The notes under the pieces: model-generated
The model's database searches: none
The model's input: only the letters and a program-made list of their open reading frames with translations
What the model was told of the DNA's origin: nothing
From: Petrolisthes cinctipes
Taxonomy: Eukaryota > Arthropoda > Malacostraca > Decapoda > Porcellanidae
Reading direction: 5' to 3'
Assembly: GCA_033782935.1 (NCBI GenBank)
Contig: JAWQEG010000003.1
Location: forward strand, 4,786,501 to 4,850,500
Length of the DNA: 64,000 nucleotides
Program-made: the position numbers and the translations under genes
In this document: piece after piece, positions 1 through 13,060 of the stretch
How the letters are laid out: each line of letters begins with the position of its first letter
How positions within the stretch are numbered: position 1 is the stretch's first letter

Positions 1-179
1 TAAATTTTGAAAATACTCTAACACGAAGTAGGCATGTACAGATCGCTTCTGGGACCCCAAAATATCGAATTTTCGGGTGTTTAGGTCCAGAATTTGAGAT
101 ATAAACGGGTACAGAAGATGCATGCACATATCGACTTTTGGGCACCTAAAAGATCGATTTTTAGCATGTTTTTAGCCTA

Positions 180-857
180 TATTTTGAAAATACTCTATCA
201 CGGAGTAGGCATGTACAGATACCTTCTGGGACCCCAAAATATTGAATTTTCGGGTGTTTTGAGCCTGAATTTGATATATAAACGGGTACAGAAGATACAT
301 GCACATATTGACTTTGGGCATCTAAAATATCGATTTTCAGCACGTTTTGGGCCTGTATTTTGAAAATACTCTAACACTGAGTAGGCATGTACAGATTGCT
401 TCTGGGACCCCAAAATATTGAATTTTCGGGTGTTTTGAGCCTGAATTTGAGATATAAACGGGTACTGAAGATGCATACACATATCGACTTTTGTGCACCT
501 AAAAAATCGATTTTCAGTATGTTTTGAGCATGTATTTTGAAAATACTCTAACAGGGAGTAGGCATGTACAGATCGCTTCTGGGACCCCAAAATATCGAAT
601 TTTCGGGTGTTTAGGGCTAAAATTTGAGATATAAACGGGTACAGAAGATGCATGCACATATCGAATTTTTGGCACCTAAAAGATCGATTTTCAGTATGTT
701 TTTGGCCTGTATTTTGAAAATACTCTAACACGGAGTAGGCATGTACAGATACCTTCTGGGACCTCTAAATATCGAATTTTCGGGTGTTTTGGGACTGAAT
801 TTGAGATATCGATTTTTTGGCACCTAAAATGTCGATTTTTAGCATGTTTTTAGCCTA
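180..857. repeat. Tetrameric unit, 678 bp
   Basis: Four monomers of about 176, 177, 177 and 148 bp lie between type-1 boundaries: a 3a-front/1a mosaic (GATACCTTC then ATATTGAA), 2b, 2a and 3a. Compared with the usual trimer it has one extra full-length monomer, as expected from unequal exchange out of register by one monomer. Confidence 0.8.
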
Positions 858-2710
858 TATTTTGAAAATATTCTAGCACTGTGTAGGCATGTACAGATTG
901 CTTCTGGGACCCCAAAATATTGAATTTTCGGGTATTTTGAGCCTGAATTTGAGATATAAACGGGTACAGAAGATACATGCACATATTGACTTTTTGCATC
1001 AAAAATATCGATTTTCAGCATGTTTTGGGCCTGTATTTTGAAAATACTCTAACACTGAGTAGGCATGTACAGATTGCTTCTGGGACCCCAAAATATTGAA
1101 TTTTCGGGTGTTTTGAGCCTGAATTTGAGATATAAACGGGTACAGAAGATACATGCACATATTGACTTATGCACCTATAAGATCGATTTTCAGTATGTTT
1201 TTGGCCTGTATTTTGATAATACTCTAACACGGAGTAGCCATGAACAGATACCTTCTGGGACCTCTAAATATCGAATTTTCGGGTGTTATGGGACTGAATT
1301 TGAGATATCGATTTTTTGGCACCTATAATATCGATTTTTAGCATGTTTTTAGCCTATATTTTGAAAATATTATAGCACTGTGTAAGCATGTACAGATTGC
1401 TTCTGGGACCCCAAAATATTGAATTTTCGGGTGTTTTGAGCCTGAATTTGAGATATAAACGGGTACAGAAGATACATGCACATATTGAATTTGGGCATCT
1501 AAAATATCGATTTTCAGCATGTTTTGGGCCTGTATTTTGACAATACTCTAACACTGAGTAGGCATGTACAGATTGCTTCTGGGACCCCAAAATATTGAAT
1601 TTTCGGGTGTTTTGAGCCTGAATTTGAGATATAAACGGGTACTGAAGATGCATGCACATATCGACTTTTGTGCACCTAAAAGATCGATTTTCAGTATGTT
1701 TTGAGCATGTATTTTGAAAATACTCTAACACGGAGTAGGCATGTACAGATCGCTTCTGGGACCCCTAAATATCGAATTTTCGGGTGTTTTGGGACTGAAT
1801 TTGAGATATCGACTTTTAGGCACCTAAAAGATCGATTTTTAGCATGTTTTTAGCATATATTTTGAAAATATTCTAGCACTGGGTAGGCATGTACAGATTG
1901 CTTCTGGGGCCCCAAAATATTGAATTTTCGGGTGTTTTGAGGCTGAAATTGAGATATAAACGGGTACAGAAGATACATGCACATATTGACTTTGGGCACC
2001 AAAAATATCGATTTTCAGCATGTTTTGGGCCTGAATTTTGAAAATACTCTAACACGGAGTAGGCATGTACAGATCGCTTCTGGGACCCCAAAATATCGAA
2101 TTTTCGGGTGTTTAGGGCCAGAATTTGAGATATAAACGGGTACAGAAGATGCATGCACATATCGACTTTTGGGCACCTAAAAGATCGATTTTCAGTATGT
2201 TTTTGGCCTGTATTTTGAAAATACTCTAACACGGAGTAGGCATGTACAGATACCTTCTGGGACCTCTAAATATCGAATTTTCGGGTGTTTTGGGACTGAA
2301 TTTGAGATATCGATTTTTTGGCACCTAAAATGTCGATTTTTAGCATGTTTTTAGCCTATATTTTGAAAATATTCTAGCACTGTGTAGGCATGTACAGATT
2401 GCTTCTGGGACCCCAAAATATTGAATTTTCGAGTGTTTTGAGCCTGAATTTGAGATATAAACGGGTACAGAAGATACATGCACATATTGACTTTGGGCAT
2501 CTAAAATATCGATTTTCAGCATGTTTTGGGCCTGTATTTTGAAAATACTCTAAGACTGAGTAGGCATGTACAGATTGCTTCTGGGACCCCAAAATATTGA
2601 ATTTTCGGGTGTTTGAGCCTGAATTTGAGATATAAACGGGTACTGAAGATGCATGCACATATCGACTTTTGGGCACCTAAAAGATCGATTTTCAGTATGT
2701 TTTGAGCATG

Positions 2711-2730
2711 TATTTTGAGGCATGTACAGA
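2711..2730. other. 20-bp deletion at a monomer boundary
   Basis: Here TATTTTG is followed at once by AGGCATGTACAG. Other copies have 20 more bases in between (AAAATACTCTAACACGGAGT). Only one base (A) of microhomology is possible. With a further 1-base loss near 2610 (GTGTTTGAGCC) this explains why the unit at 2359-2838 is 480 bp instead of 501. I saw no second copy. Confidence 0.85.
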
Positions 2731-2838
2731 TCGCTTCTGGGACCCCTAAATATCGTATTTTCGGGTGTTTTGGGACTGAATTTGAGATATCGACTTTTTG
2801 GCACCTAGAAGATCGATTTTTAGCATGTTTTTAGCCTA

Positions 2839-3162
2839 TATTTTGAAAATATTCTAGCACTGAGTAGGCATGCACAGATTGCTTCTGGGACCCCAAAATA
2901 TTGAATTTTCGGGTGTTTTGAGCCTGAATTTGAGATATAAACGGGTACAGAAGATACATGCACATATTGACTTTGGGCACCAAAAATATCGATTTTCAGC
3001 ATGTTTATGGCCTGAATTTTGAAAATACTCTAACACGGAGTAGGCATGTACAGATACCTTCTGGGACCCCTAAATATCGAATTTTCGGGTGTTTTGGGAC
3101 TGAATTTGTGATATCGACTTTTTGGCACCTAAAAGATCGAATTTTAGCATGTTTTTAGCCTA
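2839..3162. repeat. Dimeric unit, 324 bp (1b joined to type 3)
   Basis: A full 176-bp type 1b monomer runs through GAATTTTGAAAATACTC, as before a 2a, but the next monomer is a 148-bp type 3 mosaic (GATACCTTCTGGGACCCC, then CGACTTTTTGG). Monomer 2 is missing. The exchange must lie in the first 40 bases of the second monomer. This differs from the common 1/2b-3b dimers further right. Confidence 0.8.
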
Positions 3163-6100
3163 TATTTTGAAAATATTCTAGCACTGTACAGATTGCTTCT
3201 GGGACCCCAAAATATTGAATTTTCGGGTTTTTTGAGCCTGAAATTGAGATATAAACGGGTACAGAAGATACATGCACATATTGACTTTGGGCACCAAAAA
3301 TATCGATTTTCAGCATGTTTTGGGCCTGAATTTTGAAAATACTCTAACACGGAGTAGGCATGTACAGATCGCTTCTGGGACCCCAAAATATCGAATTTTC
3401 GGGTGTTTAGTGCCAGAATTTGAGATATAAACGGGTACAGAAGATGCATGCACATATCGACTTTTGGGCACCTAAAAGATCGATTTTCAGTATGTTTTTG
3501 GCCTGTATTTTGAAAATACTCTAACACGGAGTAGGCATGTACAGATACCTTCTGGGACCTATAAATATCGAATTTTCGGGTGTTTTGGGACTGAATTTGA
3601 GATATCGATTTTTTGGCACCTAAAATGTCGATTTTTAGCATGTTTTTAGCCTATATTTTGAAAATATTCTAGCACTGTGTAGGCATGTACAGATTGCTTC
3701 TGGGACCCCAAAATATTGAATTTTCGGGTGTTTTGAGCATGAATTTGAGATATAAACGGGTACAGAAGATACATGCACATATTGACTTTGGGCATCTAAA
3801 ATATCGATTTTCAGCATGTTTTGGGCCTGTATTTTGAAAATACTCTAACACTGAGTAGGCATGTACAGATTGCTTCTGGGACCCGAAAATATTGAATTTT
3901 CGGGTGTTTTGAGCCTGAATTTGAGATATAAACGGGTACTGAAGATGCATGCACATATTGACTTTTGTGCACCTAAAAGATCGATTTTCAGTATGTTTTG
4001 AGCATGTATTTTGAAAATACTCTAACACGGAGTAGGCATGTACAGATCGCGTCTGGGACCCCTAAATATCGTATTTTCGGGTGTTTTGGGACTGAATTTG
4101 AGATATCGACTTTTTGGCACCTAAAAGATCGATTTTTAGCATGTTTTTAGCCTATATTTTGAAAATATTCTAGCACTGAGTAGGCATGTACAGATTGCTT
4201 CTGGGACCCCAAAATATTGAATTTTCGGGTGTTTTGAGCCTGAATTTGAGATATAAACGGGTACAGAAGATACATGCACATATTGACTTTGGGCACCAAA
4301 AATATCGATTTTCAGCATGTTTTGGGCCTGAATTTTGAAAATACTCTAACACGGAGTAGGCATGTACAGATCGCTTCTGGGACCCCAAAATATCGAATTT
4401 TCGGGTGTTTTGAGCCTGAATTTGAGATATAAACGGGTACTGAAGATGCATGCACATATCGACTTTTGTGCACCTAAAAGATCGATTTTCAGTATGTTTT
4501 GAGCATGTATTTTGAAAATACTCTAACACGGAGTAGGCATGTACAGATCGCTTCTGGGACCCCTAAATATCGAATTTTTGGGTGTTTTGGGACTGAATTT
4601 GAGATATCGACTTTTTGGCACCTAAAAGATCGATTTTTAGCATGTTTTTAGCCTATATTTTGAAAATATTCTAGCACTGTACAGATTGCTTCTGGGACCC
4701 CAAAATATTGAATTTTCGGGTGTTTTGAGCCTGAATTTGAGATATAAACGGGTACAGAAGATACATGCACATATTGACTTTGGGCATCTAAAATATCGAT
4801 TTTCAGCATTTTTTGGGCCTGTATTTTGAAAATACTCTAACACTAAATAGGCATGTACAGATCGCTTCTGGGACCCCAAAATATCGAATTTTCGGGTGTT
4901 TTGAGCCAGAATTTGAGATATAAACGGGTACTGAAGATGCATGCACATATCGACTTTTGGGCACCTAAAAGATCGATTTTCAGTATGTTTTGAGCATGTA
5001 TTTTGAAAATACTCTAACACGGAGTAGGCATGTACAGATCGCTTCTGGGACCCCTATATATCGAATTTTCGGGTGTTTTGGGACTGAATTTGAGATATCG
5101 ACTTTTTGGAACCTAAAAGATCGATTTTTAGCATGTTTTTAGCCTATATTTTGAAAATATTCTAGCACTGTACAGATTGCTTCTGGGACCCCAAAATATT
5201 GAATTTTCGGGTGTTTTGAGCCTGAATTTGAGATATAAACGGGTACAGAAGATACATGCACATATTGACTTTGGGCACCAAAAATATCGATTTTCAGCAT
5301 GTTTTGTGCCTGAATTTTGAAAATACTCTAACACGGAGTAGGCATGTACAGATCGCTTCTGGGACACCAAAATATCGAATTTTCGGGTGTTTAGGGCCAG
5401 AATTTGAGATATAAACGGGTACAGAAGATGCATGCACATATCGACTTTTGGGCACCTAAAAGATCGATTTTCAGTATGTTTTTGGCCTGTATTTTGAAAA
5501 TACTCTAACACGGAGTAGGCATGTACAGATACCTTCTGGGACCTCTAAATATCGAATTTTCGGGTGTTTTGGGACTGAATTTGAGATATCGACTTTTTGG
5601 CACCAAAAAGATCGATTTTTAGCATGTTTTTAGCCTATATTTTGAAAATATTCTAGAACTGTACAGATTGCTTCTGGGACCCCAAAATATTGAATTTTCG
5701 GGTGTTTTGAGCCTGAATTTGAGATATAAACGGGTACAGAAGATACATGCACATATTGACTTTGGGCACCAAAAATATCGATTTTCAGCATGTTTTGGGC
5801 CTGAATTTTGAAAATACTCTAACACGGAGTAGGCATGTACAGATCGCTTCTGGGACCCCAAAATATTGAATTTTCGGGTGTTTTGAGCCTGAATTTGAGA
5901 TATAAACGGGTACTGAAGATGCATGCACATATCGACTTTTGTGCACCTAAAAGATCGATTTTCAGTATGTTTTGAGCATGTATTTTGAAAATACTCTAAC
6001 ACGGTGTAGGCATGTACAGATCGCTTCTGGGACCCCTAAATATCGAATTTTCGGGTGTTTTGGGACTGAATTTGAGATATCGACTTTTTGGCACCTAAAA

Positions 6101-6949
6101 GATCGATTTTTAGCATGTTTTTAGCCTATATTTTGAAAATATTCTAGCACTGTACAGATTGCTTCTGGGACCCCAAAATATTGAATTTTCGGGTGTTTTG
6201 AGCCTGAATTTGAGATATAAACGGGTACAGAAGATACATGCACATATTGACTTTGGGCACCAAAAATATCGATTTTCAGCATGTTTTGGGCCTGAATTTT
6301 GAAAATACTCTAACACGGAGTAGGCATGTACAGATCGCTTCTGGGACCCCAAAATATCGAATTTTCGGGTGTTTAGGGCCAGACTTTGAGATATAAACGG
6401 GTACAGGAGATGCATGCACATATCGACTTTTGTGCACCTAAAAGATCGATTTTCAGTATGTTTTTGGCCTGTATTTTGAAAATACTCTAACACGGAGTAG
6501 GCATGTACAGATACCTTCTGGGACCTCTAAATATCGAATTTTCGGGTGTTTTGGGACTGAATTTGAGATATCGATTTTTTGGCACCTAAAATGTCGATTT
6601 TTAGCATGTTTTTAGCCTATATTTTGAAAATATTCTAGCACTGTGTAGGCATGTACAGATTGCTTCTGGGACCCCAAAATATTGAATTTTCGGGTGTTTT
6701 GAGCCTGAATTTGAGATATAAACGGGTACAGAAGATACATGCACATATTGACTTTGGACATCTAAAATATCGATTTTCAGCATGTTTTGGGCCTGTATTT
6801 TGAAAATACTCTAACACTGAGTAGGCATGTACAGATTGCTTCTGGGACCCCAAAATATTGAATTTTCGGGTGTTATGAGCCTGAATTTGAGATATAAACG
6901 GGTACAGAAGATACATGCACATATCGACTTTTGGGCACCTAAAAGATCG

Positions 6950-7622
6950 ATTTTCAGTATGTTTTTGGCCTGTATTTTGAAAATACTCTAACACGGAGTA
7001 GGCATGTACAGATACCTTCTGGGACCTCTAAATATCGAATTTTCGGGTGTTTTGGGACTGAATTTGAGATATCGACTTTTTGGCACCTAAAAGATCGATT
7101 TTTAGCATGTTTTTAGCCTATATTTTGAAAATATTCTAGCACTGTGTAGGCATGTACAGATTGCTTCTGGGACACCAAAATATTGAATTTTCGGGTGTTT
7201 TGAGCCTGAATTTGAGATATAAACGGGTACAGAAGATACATGCACATATTGACTTTGGGCATCTAAAATATCGATTTTCAGCATGTTTTTGGCCTGTATT
7301 TTGAAAATACTCTAACACTGAGTAGGCATGTACAGATTGCTTCTGGGACCCCAAAATATCGAATTTTCGGGTGTTTTGAGCCTGAATTTGAGATATAAAC
7401 GGGTACTGAAGATGCATGCACATATCGACTTTTGTGCACCTAAAAGATCGATTTTCAGTATGTTTTGAGCATGTATTTTGAAAATACTCTAACACGGAGT
7501 AGGCATGTACAGATCGCTTCTGGGACCCCTAAATATCGTATTTTCGGGTGTTTTGGGACTGAATTTGAGATATCGACTTTTTGGCACCTAAAAGATCGAT
7601 TTTTAGCATGTTTTTCGCCTAT
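6950..7622. repeat. 1,493-bp offset duplication I, left copy
   Basis: Rare variants shared with 8443-9115 at a constant 1,493-bp offset: the mosaic type 3 with CCTCTAAATATCG plus CGACTTTTTGG, GGGACACCAAAATATTG (7171 and 8664), CATGTTTTTGGCCTGTATTTTG, ATATCGTATTTTCGG, and TTTTTCGCC (7611 and 9104). The translated reverse frames of the two stretches are identical. Limits are approximate. Confidence 0.8.
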
Positions 7623-8442
7623 ATTTTGAAAATATTCTAGCACTGTACAGATTGCTTCTGGGACCCCAAAATATTGAATTTTCGGGTGTTTTGAGCCTGA
7701 ATTTGAGATATAAACGGGTACAGAAGATACATGCACATATTGACTTTGGGCACCAAAAATATCGATTTTCAGCATGTTTTGGGCCTGAATTTTGAAAATA
7801 CTGTAACACGGAGTAGGCATGTACAGATTGCTTCTGGGACCCCAAAATATTGAATTTTCGGGTGTTTTGAGCCTGAATTTGAGATATAAACGGGTACTGA
7901 AGATGCATGCACATATCGACTTTTGTGCACCTAAAAGATCGATTTTTAGTATGTTTTGAGCATGTATTTTGAAAATACTTTAACACGGAGTAGGCATGTA
8001 CAGATCGCTTCTGGGACCCCTAAATATCGTATTTTCGGGTGTTTTGGGACTGAATTTGATATATCGACTTTTTGGCACCTAAAAGATCGATTTTTAGCAT
8101 GTTTTTAGCCTATATTTTGAAAATATTCTAGCACTGAGTAGGCATGTACAGATTGCTTCTGGGACCCCAAAATATTGAATTTTCGGGTGTTATGAGCGTG
8201 AATTTGAGATATAAACGGGTACAGAAGATACATGCACATATTGACTTTGGGCACCAAAAAGATCGATTTTCAGCATGTTTTGGGCCTGAATTTTGAAAAT
8301 ACTCTAACACGGAGTAGGCATGTACAGATCGCTTCTGGGACCCCAAAATATCGAATTTTCGGGTGTTTAGGGCCAGAATTTGAGATATAAACGGGTACAG
8401 AAGATGCATGCACATATCGACTTTTGGGCACCTAAAAGATCG

Positions 8443-9115
8443 ATTTTCAGTATGTTTTTGGCCTGTATTTTGAAAATACTCTAACACGGAGTAGGCATGT
8501 ACAGATACCTTCTGGGACCTCTAAATATCGAATTTTCGGGTGTTTTGGGACTGAATTTGAGATATCGACTTTTTGGCACCTAAAAGATCGATTTTTAGCA
8601 TGTTTTTAGCCTATATTTTGAAAATATTCTAGCACTGTGTAGGCATGTACAGATTGCTTCTGGGACACCAAAATATTGAATTTTCGGGTGTTTTGAGCCT
8701 GAATTTGAGATATAAACGGGTACAGAAGATACATGCACATATTGACTTTGGGCATCTAAAATATCGATTTTCAGCATGTTTTTGGCCTGTATTTTGAAAA
8801 TACTCTAACACTGAGTAGGCATGTACAGATTGCTTCTGGGACCCCAAAATATCGAATTTTCGGGTGTTTTGAGCCTGAATTTGAGATATAAACGGGTACT
8901 GAAGATGCATGCACATATCGACTTTTGTGCACCTAAAAGATCGATTTTCAGTATGTTTTGAGCATGTATTTTGAAAATACTCTAACACGGAGTAGGCATG
9001 TACAGATCGCTTCTGGGACCCCTAAATATCGTATTTTCGGGTGTTTTGGGACTGAATTTGAGATATCGACTTTTTGGCACCTAGAAGATCGATTTTTAGC
9101 ATGTTTTTCGCCTAT
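8443..9115. repeat. 1,493-bp offset duplication I, right copy
   Basis: This is the partner of 6950-7622 and shares its rare variants. After about 9115 the two diverge: the left copy continues with the 10-bp-deleted CACTGTACAG, the right one with CACTGAGTAGGC. The shift equals three units, as expected from unequal exchange between trimers. Confidence 0.8.
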
Positions 9116-10106
9116 ATTTTGAAAATATTCTAGCACTGAGTAGGCATGTACAGATTGCTTCTGGGACCCCAAAATATTGAATTTTCGGGTGTTTTGAGCC
9201 TGAATTTGAGATATAAACGGGTACAGAAGATACATGCACATATTGACTTTGGGCATCTAAAATATCGATTTTCAGCATGTTTTGGGCCTGTATTTTGAAA
9301 ATACTCTAACACTGAGTAGGCATGTACAGATTGCTTCTGGGACCCCAAAATATTGAATTTTCGGGTGTTTTGAGCCTGAATTTGAGATATAAACGGGTAC
9401 TGAAGATGCATGCACATATCGACTTTTGTGCACCTAAAAGATCGATTTTCAGTATGTTTTGAGCATGTATTTTGAAAATACTCTAACACGGAGTAGGCAT
9501 GTACAGATCGCTTCTGGGACCCCTAAATATCGAATTTTCGGGTGTTTTGGGACTGAATTTGAGATATCGACTTTTTGGCACCTAAAAGATCGATTTTTAG
9601 CATGTTTTTAGCCTATATTTTGAAAATATTCTAGCACTGTACAGATTGCTTCTGGGACCCCAAAATATTGAATTTTCGGGTGTTTTGAGCCTGAATTTGA
9701 GATATAAACGGGTACAAAAGATACATGCACATATTGACTTTGGGCACACAAAATATCGATTTTCAGCATGTTTTGGGCCTGAATTTTGAAAATACTCTAA
9801 CACGGAGTAGGCATGTACAGATCGCTTCTGGGACCCCAAAATATCGAATTTTCGGGTGTTTAGGGCCAGAATTTGAGATATAAACGGGTACAGAAGATGC
9901 ATGCACATATCGACTTTTGTGCACCTAAATGATCGATTTTCAGTATGTTTTTGGCCTGTATTTTGAAAATACTCTAACACGGAGTAGGCATGTACAGATA
10001 CCTTCTGGGACCTCTAAATATCGAATTTTCGGGTGTTTTGGGACTGAATTTGAGATATCGATTTTTTGGCACCTAAAATGTCGATTTTTAGCATGTTTTT
10101 AGCCTA

Positions 10107-10599
10107 TATTTTGAAAATATTCTAGCACTGTGTAGGCATGTACAGATTGCTTCTGGGACCCCAAAATATTGAATTTTCGGGTGTTTTGAGCCTGAATTTG
10201 AGATATAAACGGGTACAGAAGATACATGCACATATTGACTTTGGGCACCAAAAATATCGATTTTCAGCATGTTTTGGGCCTGTATTTTGAAAATACACTA
10301 ACACGGAGTAGGCATGTACAGATCACTTCTGGGACCCCAAAATATCGAATTTTCGGGTTTTTTGAGCCTGAATTTGAGATATAAACGGGTACTGAAGATG
10401 CATGCACATATCGACTTTTGTGCACCTAAAAGATCGATTTTCAGTATGTTTTGAGCATGTATTTTGAAAATACTCTAACACGGAGTAGGCATGTACAGAT
10501 CGCTTCTGGTACCCCTAAATATCGAATTTTCGGGTGTTTTCGGACTGAATTTGAGATATCGACTTTTTGGCACCTAAAAGATCGATTTTTAGCATGTTT
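10107..10599. repeat. 1,493-bp offset duplication II, left copy
   Basis: A 1b monomer with a full boundary is followed by a type 2 copy with two rare variants, GATCACTTCTGGG (10321) and TTTTCGGGTTTTTTGAGCC. The same pair occurs at 11814 (offset 1,493) and at 15406 (offset a further 3,592). The left copy has private changes: AAATACACTAACACGG, GGTACCCCTAAATATC and GTTTTCGGACTG. Confidence 0.78.
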
Positions 10600-12601
10600 T
10601 TAGCCTATATTTTGAAAATATTCTAGCACTGTACAGATTGCTTCTGGGACCCCAAAATGTTGAATTTTCGGGTGTTTTGAGCCTGAATTTGAGATATAAA
10701 CGGGTACAGAAGATACATGCACATATTGACTTTGGGCACCAAAAATATCGATTTTCAGCATGTTTTGGGCCTGAATCTTGAAAATACTCTAACACGGAGT
10801 AGGCATGTACAGATCGCTTCTGGGACCCCAAAATATCGAATTTTCGGGTGTTTAGGGCCAGAATTTGAGATATAAACGGGTATAGAAGATGCATGCACAT
10901 ATCGACTTTTGGGCACCTAAAAGATCGATTTTCAGTATGTTTTTGGCCTGTATTTTGAAAATACTCTAACACGGAGTAGGCATGTACAGATACCTTCTGG
11001 GACCTCTAAATATCGAATTTTCGGGTGTTTTGGGACTGAATTTGAGATATCGATTTTTTGGCACCTAAAATGACGATTTTTAGCATGTTTTTAGCCTATA
11101 TTTTGAAAATATTCTAGCACTGTGTAGGCATGTACAGATTGCTTCTGGGACCCCAAAATATTGAATTTTCGGGTGTTTTGAGCCTGAATTTGAGATATAA
11201 ACGGGTACAGAAGATACATGCACATATTGACTTTGGGCATCTAAAATATCGATTTTCAGCATGTTTTAGGCCTGTATTTTGAAAATACTCTAACACTGAG
11301 TAGGCATGTACAGATTGCTTCTGGGACCACAAAATATTGAATTTTCGGGTGTTTTGAGCCTGAATTTGAGATATAAACGGGTACTGAAGATGCATGCACA
11401 TATCGACTTTTGTGCACCTAAAAGATCGATTTTCAGTATGTTTTGAGCATGTATTTTGAAAATACTCTAACACGGAGTAGGCATGTACAGATCGCTTCTG
11501 GGACCCCTATATATCGAATTTTCGGGTATTTTGGGACTGAATTTGAGATATCGACTTTTTGGCACCTAAAAGATCGATTTTTAGCATGTTTTTAGCCTAT
11601 ATTTTAAAAATATTCTAGCACTGAGTAGGCATGTACAGATTGCTTCTGGGACCCCAAAATATTGAATTTTCGGGTGTTTTGAGCCTGAATTTGAGATATA
11701 AACGGGTACAGAAGATACATGCACATATTGACTTTGGGCACCAAAAATATCGATTTTCAGCATGTTTTGGGCCTGTATTTTGAAAATACTCTAACACGGA
11801 GTAGGCATGTACAGATCACTTCTGGGACCCCAAAATATCGAATTTTCGGGTTTTTTGAGCCTGAATTTGAGATATAAACGGGTACTGAAGATGCATGCAC
11901 ATATCGACTTTTGTGCACCTAAAAGATCGATTTTCAGTATGTTTTGAGCATGTATTTTGAAAATACTCTAACACGGAGTAGGCATGTACAGATCGCTTCT
12001 GGGACCCCTAAATATCGAATTTTCGGGTGTTTTGGGACTGAATTTGAGATATCGACTTTTTGGCACCTAAAAGATCGATTTTTAGCATGTTTTTAGCCTA
12101 TATTTTGAAAATATTCTAGCACTGAGTAGGCATGTACAGATTGCTTCTGGGACCCCAAAATATTGAATTTTCGGGTGTTTTGAGCCTGAATTTGAGATAT
12201 AAACGGGTACAGAAGATACATGCACATATTGACTTTGGGCACCAAAAATATCGATATTTAGCATGTTTTGGGCCTGAATCTTGAAAATACTCTAACACGG
12301 AGTAGGCATGTACAGATCGCTTCTGGGACCCCAAAATATCGAATTTTCGGGTGTTTAGGGCCAGAATTTGAGATATAAACGGGTACAGAAGATGCATGCA
12401 CATATCGACTTTTGGGCACCTAAAAGATCGATTTTCAGTATGTTTTTGGCCTGTATTTTGAAAATACTCTAACACGGAGTAGGCATGTACAGATACCTTC
12501 TGGGACCTCTAAATATCGAATTTTCGGGTGTTTTGGGACTGAATTTGAGATATCGATTTTTTGGCACCTAAAATGTCGATTTTTAGCATGTTTTTAGCCT
12601 A

Positions 12602-13060
12602 TATTTTGAAAATATTCTAGCACTGTTTTTCGGGTGTTTTGAGCCTGAATTTGAGATATAAACGGGTACAGAAGATACATGCACATATTGACTTTGGGCA
12701 CCAAAAATATCGATTTTCAGCATGTTTTGGGCCTGAATTTTGAAAATACTCTAACACGGAGTAGGCATGTACAGATTGCTTCTGGGACCCCAAAATATCG
12801 AATTTTCGGGTGTTTAGGGCCAGAATTTGAGATATAAACGGGTACAGAAGATGCATGCACATATCGACTTTTGTGCACCTAAAAGATCGATTTTCAGTAT
12901 GTTTTTGGCCTGTATTTTGAAAATACTCTAACACGGAGTAGGCATGTACAGATACCTTCTGGGACCTCTAAATATCGAATTTTCGGGTGTTTTGGGACTG
13001 AATTTGAGATATCGATTTTTTGGCACCTAAAATGTCGATTTTTAGCATGTTTTTAGCCTA
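12602..13060. repeat. 459-bp unit with a 32-bp internal deletion
   Basis: Near its start CACTGT is followed directly by TTTTCGGGTG (12621-12635). Undeleted 491-bp units have 32 more bases there, covering CAGATTGCTTCTGGGACC and AATATTGAA. The rest is a normal 1b-2a-3a trimer. The unit is missing from the duplicate at 15192-17533, so it was lost there or the breakpoints skipped it. Confidence 0.88.

Larger units (their letters stand above)
1..3162. repeat. Left block of diverged, irregular satellite units
   Basis: Copies here carry many private changes not seen further right, for example CACGAAGTAGG, CTATCACGG, TTTGATATATAAAC, CAGCACGTTTTGG, CATACACATATC, AACAGGGAGTAGG, GGGCTAAAATTTG and GACTTATGCACC. 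Unit lengths are irregular: a 678-bp tetramer, 499, 501, 501, a deleted 480 and a 324-bp dimer. The first bases (1-179) are a partial type 2a front joined to a type 3-like tail. No unique flank is visible, so the array edge, if near, lies further left. Confidence 0.85.
3163..11599. repeat. Fairly regular trimer block (491- and 501-bp units)
   Basis: Seventeen successive units from 3163 are all trimers of 491 or 501 bp. The run at 4656-6619 is four 491-bp units in a row, meaning the 10-bp-deleted type 1 occurs in consecutive units instead of alternating. The block also holds two pairs of copies offset by exactly 1,493 bp (501+501+491). No unique sequence lies in it. Confidence 0.88.

Noticed and set aside
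94..363. Forward-strand open frames of 60-96 codons
   Set aside because: They follow the same satellite and have no codon conservation between copies; they appear or vanish with single indels.
198..731. Reverse-strand open frames of 60-177 codons over the whole window, with a repeated MLEYFQN...KHTENRSFRC...CMHL...FISQI pattern
   Set aside because: They are translations of the satellite. The same bases stay open in two overlapping frames, frames restart at each unit, 491-, 176-, 166- and 148-bp steps break the frame, and base changes fall at all codon positions. No start context, signal or known domain supports a protein. The frame is long only because 177 and 501 are divisible by three and stops are sparse in that strand.
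12621..12635. Mobile element insertion or excision scar at 12.6 kb
   Set aside because: The site is a plain 32-bp loss with no target-site duplication or foreign bases.
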